Shown: piece by piece, positions 7,119 through 14,811 of the stretch | Layout of the letters: every line of letters starts with the position of its first letter | Numbering within the stretch: the stretch's first letter is position 1 | Source: Sphingomonas flavescens | GTDB lineage: Bacteria > Pseudomonadota > Alphaproteobacteria > Sphingomonadales > Sphingomonadaceae | Assembly (NCBI RefSeq): GCF_030866745.1 | Contig: NZ_CP133016.1 | Span: forward strand, 1,364,001-1,428,000 | Reading direction: 5' to 3' | DNA: 64,000 bases | Notes under the pieces: model-generated | What the model was told of the DNA's origin: nothing | The model's input: only the letters and a program-made list of their open reading frames with translations | Database searches by the model: none | Made by a program: the position numbers and the translations under genes

Positions 7119-9299
7119 ATGTTAAAGTCGTGGACCGACAGCAGCATGATGCGGGCGGTAACCCTGCCGACCATCGTTGCGCTTGCCCTTCTTTCGCTAC
7201 TTCTAGGCGCGGTTCTTCACGTGTCGACCAGCCGGTCCGATGCTTTTGCCTTGGGTCAACAGGAGAAACTAATCCGCCTGGCGGTCAGCGAAGCGCGTAC
7301 GACGATTGCCAAGGATCAGGAGGCCTCAACCTATTGGGATGACGCAGTGACCCGCGTCCACCAGCGGCCGCTAGACCTCGCTTGGATCGACAATAATCTC
7401 GGCGTCTGGTTTTACACGTATTACAAACATGATGAGACCTACCTGCTCGATACGAGCGACCGGCCTATTTATGCGATGCAGAACGGTATCCGCGGTCAGC
7501 CAGCCTCATTCGACCGGGTATCGAAGGAGGTTCTGCAGCTGGCAGCCACGCTTCGTCATGCGCTTCGTACCAATTATATCGCGCCCGAAGGGTCGGTTGG
7601 CCAGACGATAGGCACGTCTGCGATCACCATGATTGGCAAACGCCCGGCAATCATCAGCCTGAAGCCTATCGTTTCGGAAACCGGTACCATCGCGCAAACT
7701 CCGGGAAGCGAATATCTCCACGTTTCAATTCGTTTCCTCGACCGCAGCTTCCTCGCGCAGATTTCTAGCGTGTACAGCATCGAGAAGCCCGCTTTCTCAA
7801 CGACGAAGGACATTGCGTCGGTTCCGCTCGTAGATGGCAATGGCCGGACTCTGGGCTTTATTAACTGGCATCCGTTTGAGCCTGGCGACGAAGTCGAGGA
7901 CAAGATGGTCCCCGCCCTGTTCCTCGCCCTTCTTACCGTCGGCGCGCTTCTCGGCTGGCTGCTGTCGCGCATCTGGCGGAGCCGGACCGAGCTCGAGGCA
8001 AGCAAGGTTCAGGCGCAACATCTCGCCTTTCACGATGTTCTCACAGGTCTTCCCAACCGGGCGTTATTCGAGGATCGCCTCGATCATGCGCTCAGCCGCC
8101 GCGACAATCTCGTTGCCGTGCTGCTGCTCGACCTCGACCGGTTCAAGAACATCAACGACACGCTTGGCCATCAGGCTGGTGATGCGCTCATCCGCGATTT
8201 CGGCCTGAGGCTTTCGGCGCTGGTCCGCGACGGCGATACGATCGCAAGACTAGGCGGCGATGAATTCGCCATCATCATTGAGCAGGGCAACCGCCCGGAG
8301 ATCGAGCGTCTCGCACGCCGCATTGTCGAGGACGTGCGTCGCCCGTTCGAGCTGCTCGGCACACAGGCCTATGTCGGGGTAAGCGTCGGCATCGCCTTGT
8401 CACAAGGAAAAGTCATTGATCGCCTGGAGCTGATCCGCCGCGCCGACATCGCGCTTTATTGCGCGAAAGACGAGGGCCGCGACGACTACCGGATCTTCAG
8501 TCACAATATGGATGCGACCGTAAAATTGCGAAGCGCGATCGAAGACGAGCTGCGCGACGCGCTCTCCACCGGCAAGGGATTGTGCGTCCACTACCAGCCG
8601 CAGGTAGGCGCCAATGGCAATGTAATCGGGCTCGAGGCGCTGGTCCGCTGGCAGCACCCCAAGCGCGGCCTGGTCAGTCCGGAGCAATTCGTGCCGGTGG
8701 CCGAGGATACCGGGCTCATCGTTCCGTTGGGCGAATGGGTGCTCCGCCAAGCCTGCCTTGCATCGCGGCGCTGGCCGAACCTGTTCATTGCGGTGAATCT
8801 GTCGCCGGTTCAGTTCCGTTCGGCCGCTTTCTTCGACCGGCTGATGCGGCTGGTGCGGACCACCGGCGCCGACCCGACTTCGCTCCAGCTCGAAGTTACC
8901 GAGCGGGTCCTGCTCGACGACGACGATGCCGTCCGCGAAGTCCTCAACAAGCTTCGTGGTGCCGGCTTCACCATTGTTCTCGACGATTTTGGCACGGGCT
9001 ATTCATCGCTCTCCTACCTGCGCAAATTTGAGGTCGATAAACTGAAAATCGATCGCAGCTTCGTTCAGCATCTGGGCGACGCGTCCGATTCCGCCGCGAT
9101 CATCAGCGCCGTACTGGCACTTGGCCGCGCGATGGGCCTGGCGGTTGCGGCTGAAGGCGTGGAGACGGCCGAGCAGCAGCGCTTCCTCATGAGCGCGGGC
9201 TGCAAGGAAATGCAGGGCTATCTGTTCTCGGAAGCCTTGCCTCAGGACGAGCTCGCGCATTTGCTGGGGCCGTGCGACCGGCCGGCAGCCGCCGCCTAA
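7119..9299 (+). CDS. CHASE4-GGDEF-EAL cyclic-di-GMP turnover protein
   Basis: This 726-residue inner-membrane protein should make and/or break c-di-GMP. The order is: TM helix (about 12-32), periplasmic CHASE4-type sensor (about 45-240; QEKLIRLAVSEARTTIAKDQ, YWDDAV), a second TM helix (about 266-287), GGDEF domain with intact GGDEF at 379-383 and an RxxD inhibitory site just upstream, then EAL domain with EALVRW (506-508), NLSPVQF, EVTER and DDFGTGYSSLSYL. Both active sites look complete, so a bifunctional enzyme is possible. The neighbouring glycosyltransferase, pilus operon and PilZ proteins are natural targets. Confidence 0.92.
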   Translation: MLKSWTDSSMMRAVTLPTIVALALLSLLLGAVLHVSTSRSDAFALGQQEKLIRLAVSEARTTIAKDQEASTYWDDAVTRVHQRPLDLAWIDNNLGVWFYTYYKHDETYLLDTSDRPIYAMQNGIRGQPASFDRVSKEVLQLAATLRHALRTNYIAPEGSVGQTIGTSAITMIGKRPAIISLKPIVSETGTIAQTPGSEYLHVSIRFLDRSFLAQISSVYSIEKPAFSTTKDIASVPLVDGNGRTLGFINWHPFEPGDEVEDKMVPALFLALLTVGALLGWLLSRIWRSRTELEASKVQAQHLAFHDVLTGLPNRALFEDRLDHALSRRDNLVAVLLLDLDRFKNINDTLGHQAGDALIRDFGLRLSALVRDGDTIARLGGDEFAIIIEQGNRPEIERLARRIVEDVRRPFELLGTQAYVGVSVGIALSQGKVIDRLELIRRADIALYCAKDEGRDDYRIFSHNMDATVKLRSAIEDELRDALSTGKGLCVHYQPQVGANGNVIGLEALVRWQHPKRGLVSPEQFVPVAEDTGLIVPLGEWVLRQACLASRRWPNLFIAVNLSPVQFRSAAFFDRLMRLVRTTGADPTSLQLEVTERVLLDDDDAVREVLNKLRGAGFTIVLDDFGTGYSSLSYLRKFEVDKLKIDRSFVQHLGDASDSAAIISAVLALGRAMGLAVAAEGVETAEQQRFLMSAGCKEMQGYLFSEALPQDELAHLLGPCDRPAAAA

Positions 9300-9302
9300 G
9301 CC

Positions 9303-9989
9303 ATGCGCACCAGATTGTGGCTCATTGAGGCGTTCGCCTCGCTGTTCTTCGTCGCGCCGCAAGCACAGGCAGCGGATTTGTCGGGCGAGGTAGGGGTTGT
9401 CAGCGACTACCGCTACCGCGGGCTCTCGCTCTCTGAAGCCGACCCTGCGCTTCACGCGTCGCTTAACCTCGATCTGGGCAAAGGCGCCTATGCGGGTCTC
9501 TGGGCCTCTTCGATCAAACAGGAAAACAAACTCCGGTCCGAGCTCGACTTCAACCTGGGCGAGGAATTCGAGCTAAGGCCGAACGTCTCGCTCGAAATTT
9601 CCGCCACATATTTCGCCTATCCTTCGAGACGTCACGACAACTATGCGGAAGCGACAGCGATACTATCGGCAGCCCGGGGAGCGCTCACCGGTAAAATCGG
9701 CATAAGTGTTGCACCCGCTCAACGGGCGATGCGCGACGAATTTGGCCGCAAGCGGGCTAACTTATATTACTTCGGGAGCGGTGAGCTGGAATTGGCCCAT
9801 TTACCGGCGAAGGTCACAACCAGTTTCGGTTATGAGCGCGGAGCCTTCGACGAGGTTGGGCAAGGCGGCAAATGGGACTGGAGCTTTGGCGCCGAAATCC
9901 GCCTCGACGCCGCGAAGTTCGGCATCGCCTATATCGACAGTAATGCCGGCCGGCCGGCGTTGGTCGGTTCGCTTGGCTTCGTTTTTTGA
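9303..9989 (+). CDS. TorF-type putative outer-membrane porin
   Basis: Signal peptide (cleavage after about residue 23, PQAQA-ADL) followed by GEVGVVSDYRYRGLSLSEAD, the hallmark start of the TorF / Gcw_chp beta-barrel family. The rest alternates short amphipathic strands and ends with a C-terminal phenylalanine (GSLGFVF), as expected for outer-membrane barrels. Length 228 fits the family. It starts three bases after the stop of the GGDEF-EAL gene, so the two are probably co-transcribed. The substrate is unknown. Confidence 0.8.
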   Translation: MRTRLWLIEAFASLFFVAPQAQAADLSGEVGVVSDYRYRGLSLSEADPALHASLNLDLGKGAYAGLWASSIKQENKLRSELDFNLGEEFELRPNVSLEISATYFAYPSRRHDNYAEATAILSAARGALTGKIGISVAPAQRAMRDEFGRKRANLYYFGSGELELAHLPAKVTTSFGYERGAFDEVGQGGKWDWSFGAEIRLDAAKFGIAYIDSNAGRPALVGSLGFVF

Positions 9990-10099
9990 TTGGCGATCCC
10001 GAATTTTACAGCAATCAAGTGACGGGAATGGATGCCTCCTGACAAGCAAGGCAATGTTCTCATAAAGGAAAGAGTTTGGCCCGGTTTGCGCGGTCCGAC

Positions 10100-10759
10100 T
10101 TAGGCGGCCGCAGCCCGGTTGTTCATCGCCGCCAGCGCCTGGTCGGCACTTCTCCGCAAGCTGATGATCTTCGTCGCGTCGGTCGCAAGATCGCTTTGAC
10201 CGCTTAAAATGGCTTCGACGGCGCCGATCATTTGCATTGCGATATCCAGGTGCTGGAGTGCGGGGCCGTGCGAGGCGATGATGCGCTCGTCATTGGCAAG
10301 GCACTCGCCAAGCGTCTCGAGCAGGTCGGCAGCCAGGCGGAGGTCGGCCGAAAGAGGCCGTTCTTTTTCGCCTTCGCCAGGCCGCGTTTCCTCAGCCGAA
10401 CGAAGTGGGACTGACCGGGCTTTAATCGTCCTTACGATATCGTCGACGCGCTGCTGGTCGCCATTGCTGAGTGCGATTCTCCATCGTTGCACGTCGACTA
10501 CGCCGGAGAATTTCAGACCGCAGCGAAGCCCTTCGGTCCAGATGATCAGCGCGTGCACGATTAGCGACCCACGAACCAGCTGAACGACCCCGCCCTCCAC
10601 TAACGGTGTTGAGAGCTCAACCAAAGCGCCAGTGTTTGAAAGATTGCGGATCTTCACCGGGACGGATTGACCTTCGCTATATAAGGAGGCGGCCAAGTAC
10701 AGGCTCGCTCTTGGCTCCTCACGAAGCTCGGTTGGCAAAGATTGGACGGCGTTGGTCAT
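10100..10759 (-). CDS. PilZ-domain protein with helical C-terminal domain
   Basis: Residues about 12-100 form a PilZ-like domain (LREEPRASLYLAASLYSEG, NLSNTGALVEL, WTEGLRCGLKF). The arginine entry turn is weaker than canonical RxxxR, so c-di-GMP binding is likely but not certain. The C-terminal 100 residues are helical (LRLAADLLETLGECLANDER, LDIAMQMIGAVEAIL) and unrecognised. It is the last gene of a reverse-strand set after the glycosyltransferase and outer-membrane protein, and may control that export machine. Confidence 0.75.
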   Translation of the reverse strand: MTNAVQSLPTELREEPRASLYLAASLYSEGQSVPVKIRNLSNTGALVELSTPLVEGGVVQLVRGSLIVHALIIWTEGLRCGLKFSGVVDVQRWRIALSNGDQQRVDDIVRTIKARSVPLRSAEETRPGEGEKERPLSADLRLAADLLETLGECLANDERIIASHGPALQHLDIAMQMIGAVEAILSGQSDLATDATKIISLRRSADQALAAMNNRAAAA

Positions 10760-10862
10760 CAGTGACTGTAGCTTGCCCCCACGCCCATTAAAACATCGCG
10801 CAACATCGGTCCAATTTGGATGAGTTTAATTGTTCCGGATGCCCGCCTCGCGTGGCAGGGAC

Positions 10863-11804
10863 TTACTTAAGGCGAAGGGTCAGGCCGAGCCGCCCCGAGA
10901 GATACCGGTATCCGCCGCCACCCTCGTTGAGGGAGTTGTTCGAATATTGCAGCTGGGCGAAGGCCTGGAGCCTGTTCGAACGCGCCGGACTTTCCATTCG
11001 AAGGTCGACGAGCTGTGCGGACTGGCGGTGCGATCCGGTGGCCTTCTGAATGCCGTAGCCAACGGCCGCCAGATACATCCAGCCCCGATTGTCGAAGCGC
11101 CGCATCTGAAGGACGGGCACCAGCGACACGAAGTCGCGCGGCGAATAATAATCGAACTCGCCCGGCCGGGTGGAGTGAAAGTAGCGCGCGCGCAGCTGGG
11201 CGCTAAGCCCGAGCTCGGGCGCGAGAACGTGAACGGCGGTACCGCGCCAGTGAAGCCGAACGTTCTTGCCCGTAAACTCCTGAACGCCGCCCATCACATT
11301 GAGCGTGTCCCGGACGCCGAGCGGTACATCGAAGCTGGCGCCGCCAAAGGTGTAATAAATTCCGCGGTCGAGCCCCTGTTTGGTCTCGACGATCTCGCGT
11401 TCGAGAAAGACTTCCTTCGACCAATCCTTGCTGCGCAGTGAGGCCGCACCAAGGATTGTATCACCATTGGTCCCAACGCGGGCGCGCCATTGCCATTTGT
11501 CGCCGAGATTGTCGGCCAAGTCGATATAGACCCGCGTCTCGCGGCGCGTCTTGTTCCCTGATGGCGAAAACCATGCGCGCTCGACTGCAACGCCCTGATA
11601 ATGGTCACGGTCCTGGAAGGTCCACAAGGCGCGGCCCAACAGTTTCACGACATCCGTGTGATCGGAATCGGTGCTGAAGTTGAGCTCCACGCCTGGCGCC
11701 GGGCCGCCGGAAGGCGCATTGCCTCCGCCTTGCGCGAGCGCGGCGCTGCTCAATGACGCACAGGCGAGCGCCAGGCTTGCCAATCGGCTGCGACGCAACC
11801 TCAT
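10863..11804 (-). CDS. Outer-membrane beta-barrel protein paired with glycosyltransferase
   Basis: The ATG at 11804 overlaps the stop of the glycosyltransferase gene (ATGA) and has GGGGA upstream. The product is 313 residues with a signal peptide ending at about ALAQ. The rest looks like a beta-barrel, with repeated short aromatic strands (RETRVYIDLADNLGDKWQWR, AQLRARYFHSTRPGEFDYYS) and a final RLGLTLRLK. Its role is probably polysaccharide export or surface docking, comparable to BcsS-like proteins next to alphaproteobacterial cellulose-type synthases. That assignment rests on context more than on residues. Confidence 0.6.
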   Translation of the reverse strand: MRLRRSRLASLALACASLSSAALAQGGGNAPSGGPAPGVELNFSTDSDHTDVVKLLGRALWTFQDRDHYQGVAVERAWFSPSGNKTRRETRVYIDLADNLGDKWQWRARVGTNGDTILGAASLRSKDWSKEVFLEREIVETKQGLDRGIYYTFGGASFDVPLGVRDTLNVMGGVQEFTGKNVRLHWRGTAVHVLAPELGLSAQLRARYFHSTRPGEFDYYSPRDFVSLVPVLQMRRFDNRGWMYLAAVGYGIQKATGSHRQSAQLVDLRMESPARSNRLQAFAQLQYSNNSLNEGGGGYRYLSGRLGLTLRLK

Positions 11805-13174
11805 TTGGTCCCCCATTTTTTTCGCTGACCCGTCAATTCGGAGATGTAGCCCCACAGGCACACAGGCTGCATGATGATCGCGTAGACGAGCACGTAGAAC
11901 AGCAGCCCGAACACGTTGCGCCGGACCTTCAGGCCCTTGGCCTGAAACATTTGACGCTGAATGCGGAAGATCACGATGTTCCACACAAGCGCCAACGGCA
12001 GGAGCAGCAAAGTCAGTGGGCCCGCGATCCAATAATAGCCGAGCAGTGCTGCCGCGAGGCCGGGAATGAAAACGAAGGTGAAGGTGAAATCGAGCGGCAG
12101 GAACAGGCAGTTCCACCAAACGAAGAGCGTTGAGAGCCGGCGCTTGAACAGCAGGGTCTTGTGGCGTTGCATCGCCTCAATCAGGCCGCGCGACCAGCGC
12201 TTCCGCTGCTGGTAAAATTGACGAAAGCTCGTCGGCGCATCCGTAAAGACGATGGCGTCCTCGGCATAGCCGACGCGATATCCCTTTTGGAGCATCGCCC
12301 AGGTCATCACGATATCTTCGCCGACCGACTCCGGCCAACCGCCAACCGCCTCCAGCGCGTCTTTCCGGTAGAGCGAGAAAGCACCTTGGGCGACGAGCGT
12401 CCCTTGATACATGCTCTGCATACGCTTCACGGCCGCGATGCCATGGAAATAATCCCATTCCTGGGCCGCGGTGATCAGCGAAGCGCGCGAGTTACGGACC
12501 AAGACCGCGCCCGCGACTGCCATAGTGCCGGGAGGATCGGACAAATAACGCTCGACAATTTCCGTCATGCTGTCGGCGCGAAGCCGGCTATCGCCGTCGA
12601 TGGTGCAGACGAGCGAATGACGTGCGGCGGCGAGGCCGCCGTTCAGAACCGCCGCCTTGCCGCGATTTTCGAAGAAATCGAGCAGGCAGATTGAGATGTT
12701 GGCCGGAAGCTTGAGCTTGGCCTGGGTGTCCTTGACCTTGGCGACCGTGCCGTCGCTCGAGCCATCATTGAGAACCAGGGCCTCGATCTCGCCGCGATAA
12801 TTGAGCGCGGCAATGCTCTCTAGCGTCGCTTCGATGCCCGTCTCTTCATTGTAGGCGGCAATCAGCAAGGTGACGCCAGGATAGAAAGCGACGGGACGCC
12901 GGGCCGGACGCTTGTCCATCACCAGCGAGGTGGCGAGGAAGGCGTTCATGAAGCCTGGGACGAACGCGATGAAGGTGAGCGCCCAAAGCGCGAACAAAGG
13001 CGTCGTGAGCAGCGCCAGATCATGCATCCAGGCCTGCGCGAGAAAGACGCTGAAGCCGGTCCAGCTAAGGGCGACGGCAAGCGCGATCGCAAACTTTACC
13101 CGAATGCTCAGGTAGAAGGATCGACTGGATCGAGTGGCAAGTTCGAGATCCTCGAACCGCACTGGCGCGTTCAT
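11801..13174 (-). CDS. Processive family-2 glycosyltransferase (PgaC/BcsA-like)
   Basis: This 457-residue inner-membrane enzyme has two N-terminal TM helices, a cytoplasmic GT-A domain and about four C-terminal TM helices. Catalytic marks are all visible: LLIAAYNEE, LNDGSSDGT, the DxD in CTIDGDSRL, GED in WPESVGEDIVM, and the QxxRW motif in QQRKRWSRG. Together these mark a processive polymer synthase that extrudes a beta-linked exopolysaccharide such as poly-N-acetylglucosamine or a cellulose-like chain; the sugar cannot be read from sequence. The ATG at 13174 was chosen since the protein begins naturally there; there is no strong ribosome binding site. It leads a set with an outer-membrane protein and a PilZ protein. 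Confidence 0.85.
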   Translation of the reverse strand: MNAPVRFEDLELATRSSRSFYLSIRVKFAIALAVALSWTGFSVFLAQAWMHDLALLTTPLFALWALTFIAFVPGFMNAFLATSLVMDKRPARRPVAFYPGVTLLIAAYNEETGIEATLESIAALNYRGEIEALVLNDGSSDGTVAKVKDTQAKLKLPANISICLLDFFENRGKAAVLNGGLAAARHSLVCTIDGDSRLRADSMTEIVERYLSDPPGTMAVAGAVLVRNSRASLITAAQEWDYFHGIAAVKRMQSMYQGTLVAQGAFSLYRKDALEAVGGWPESVGEDIVMTWAMLQKGYRVGYAEDAIVFTDAPTSFRQFYQQRKRWSRGLIEAMQRHKTLLFKRRLSTLFVWWNCLFLPLDFTFTFVFIPGLAAALLGYYWIAGPLTLLLLPLALVWNIVIFRIQRQMFQAKGLKVRRNVFGLLFYVLVYAIIMQPVCLWGYISELTGQRKKWGTK

Positions 13175-13352
13175 GGCTGCAACAATCGCTTTCGTTTGTA
13201 GGGATGACCGCAGGCGGCCCCGCCCCTCGTCTACAAGACAAGGGTAAACAGGTTCTTTACCGTGCAAGCTGGCGCCGCGGATCGGTCATGGATGCGCCAC
13301 AGGCCTTCCAACCGCTGGCATTCCCACCGGACTTTGGGATAATGAGGCTTGG

Positions 13353-13604
13353 GTGAAGGACATTTTTCGCTTTCGGTCGCGCGACCGCTACTGGCGCGTC
13401 ACCCTGCGCTCGGCGCCCTTGATTAGCGCCGTGCTGCTCGACCGCTGGGACCAGAAGGTCCGGATTTTTCGCTGGAAGTTTTTGGCCAGAGCCGTCGCCT
13501 ATCGGCACCGCCTCGTCGTTCGCAATTTCGTGACGGAAGCAATAGTCGAAGCCTATCGGCCGGGCGGCAACATCGTCGATCTCGGAGCGCGCAGACAGCG
13601 CTGA
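13353..13604 (+). CDS. Small basic protein, unknown
   Basis: A GTG at 13353 preceded by TGAGG opens an 83-residue frame rich in Arg (FRFRSRDRYWRVTLRSAP, VRIFRWKFLARAVAYRHR). No domain is recognised. The reverse strand has a competing frame of equal length, so this call rests mainly on the ribosome binding site. Confidence 0.35.
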   Translation: MKDIFRFRSRDRYWRVTLRSAPLISAVLLDRWDQKVRIFRWKFLARAVAYRHRLVVRNFVTEAIVEAYRPGGNIVDLGARRQR

Positions 13605-13657
13605 ACTGGCCGCCGCCAGCTCTAGCTGACCATACTGGTTTCGAGGATCGCCTTTAT

Positions 13658-13699
13658 GGAGAGGCCCGCGAGCTGGAACTTGCCCTTACGGGCCTCTCC
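13658..13699. repeat. Inverted repeat, 11-bp arms
   Basis: GGAGAGGCCCG and CGGGCCTCTCC are perfect arms around a 20-base spacer. The structure lies between the small basic gene and the reverse-strand pilus operon end. It has no T-run, so it may be a Rho-assisted end point or a dispersed repeat. Confidence 0.45.
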
Positions 13700-13804
13700 A
13701 AGGACTGATGGCGGCTCCAAGTGGGGTGGAACCGCCGAAGCAGCATGTACCCCGCCAGGTGCTAGGGAAGTCTTTCACATTGCTCCGAAGTGGATGCAGT
13801 AGCG

Positions 13805-14095
13805 CTACAAGGGTTTGGGTCTAAGACTGGTCGCTCCAAAAAGCGCGCGTTCAATGCGAGCGTGCCGCCCCTCCAGATGACGCTCCCAGGCATCATCGCG
13901 AAGTTTCGGGGGTTCTCCGGCAGCGCGGGACTCGAACAAGTCGCGCTCAATCTGTTTGGCGATTTCGGCGCTGATTTCGCCTTCGTCCAAAAGCCGCAAG
14001 AGTTCCTGCCAATGGTCCTTTGACACCTCGTCGCGGTTCGGCGCGGCAAGCTGCAGATAAGGTGGGCGACGCGAACCGGGGCGGGACAAGCGCAA
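13805..14095 (-). CDS. Small protein at the end of the pilus operon, unknown
   Basis: The frame runs from a TTG near 14095 (or 14089, with AGAAGGA upstream) to 13805, giving about 96 residues. The content is helical and charged (DHWQELLRLLDEGEISAEIA, IERDLFESR, ERHLEGRHARIERALFG). No signal peptide or known domain is seen. It follows the chaperone gene by about 30 bp on the same strand, so it is probably the last gene of the operon. The unusual start codon makes the 5' end uncertain. Confidence 0.45.
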   Translation of the reverse strand: MRLSRPGSRRPPYLQLAAPNRDEVSKDHWQELLRLLDEGEISAEIAKQIERDLFESRAAGEPPKLRDDAWERHLEGRHARIERALFGATSLRPKPL

Positions 14096-14124
14096 ATCCT
14101 TCTCACGTTTCGGTGGAGAGCCGG

Positions 14125-14811
14125 TCAGAACACGCGCCGCTCTTCTCCATAGGGCGTCTTCACCGTAAATTCTGCGGACTTGTCCGGCAACACCGGAACC
14201 GTCCACGACGCGCCGGCATAGAGCCGCTTACCGCTGATGGCCGAGCAAGATTTGCGCTGCGCGTCGCATTGGCGTCCGTCGATTAATTCGACGCTGCTGT
14301 TACCATCGTTGCGGACAGTCACCTGCCCGTTTTGCCGCGCACTCACGAGCGAAATTGTCGCCCGGGTGGGACGGACGAGCACAAGAATGTCGTATCCGAC
14401 CATGATCTTTATACCCGATGCACTGGACTGAAGGGCACCAGCGACGGGTTTGACCGTAACCCTGTAAACGCGTTCGCGCTCCCCTGGCGGATTGAGCGCG
14501 GCGACGCGCAGGAGCCGCCGCTGACCCGGCTCGAGGATCACGCGCGACGGCGATGCCAACAAGCCCAATTTCTGCGGATCGGGGTCACGCCGTTCTGACT
14601 GGGCGGCGCTGCCCGCCGCAACGATCTCGCGCGGTTCGACCGCCACGAACGTTCGCTCGGGCGAGTCATTCCACAGCTCGATGTCGCCGGCCTTACTGCC
14701 CTGGCCCAGTTCGACGATGAGCTGGCTGAGCTTCAAGTCCGCCTGCGCGGCGGTCGGCGCCAACAGGCTCAAGACGGCGAGTGTCGCAACCAGCAATTTG
14801 CGAGGTATCAT
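14125..14811 (-). CDS. Periplasmic pilus chaperone (PapD-like, spore-coat-U type)
   Basis: The ATG at 14811 overlaps the usher stop as ATGA. The 228-residue product has a signal peptide (cleaved near AQA-DLK) and a PapD-like immunoglobulin fold: VELGQGSKAGDIELWNDSP, VEPREI, then LLASPSRVILEPGQRRLLRV, which is the conserved G1-type donor-strand region, and YRVTVKPV. It should fold and deliver the coat-U-type pilins to the usher. Its position behind the usher differs from the Csu order, where chaperone comes first. Confidence 0.85.
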   Translation of the reverse strand: MIPRKLLVATLAVLSLLAPTAAQADLKLSQLIVELGQGSKAGDIELWNDSPERTFVAVEPREIVAAGSAAQSERRDPDPQKLGLLASPSRVILEPGQRRLLRVAALNPPGERERVYRVTVKPVAGALQSSASGIKIMVGYDILVLVRPTRATISLVSARQNGQVTVRNDGNSSVELIDGRQCDAQRKSCSAISGKRLYAGASWTVPVLPDKSAEFTVKTPYGEERRVF

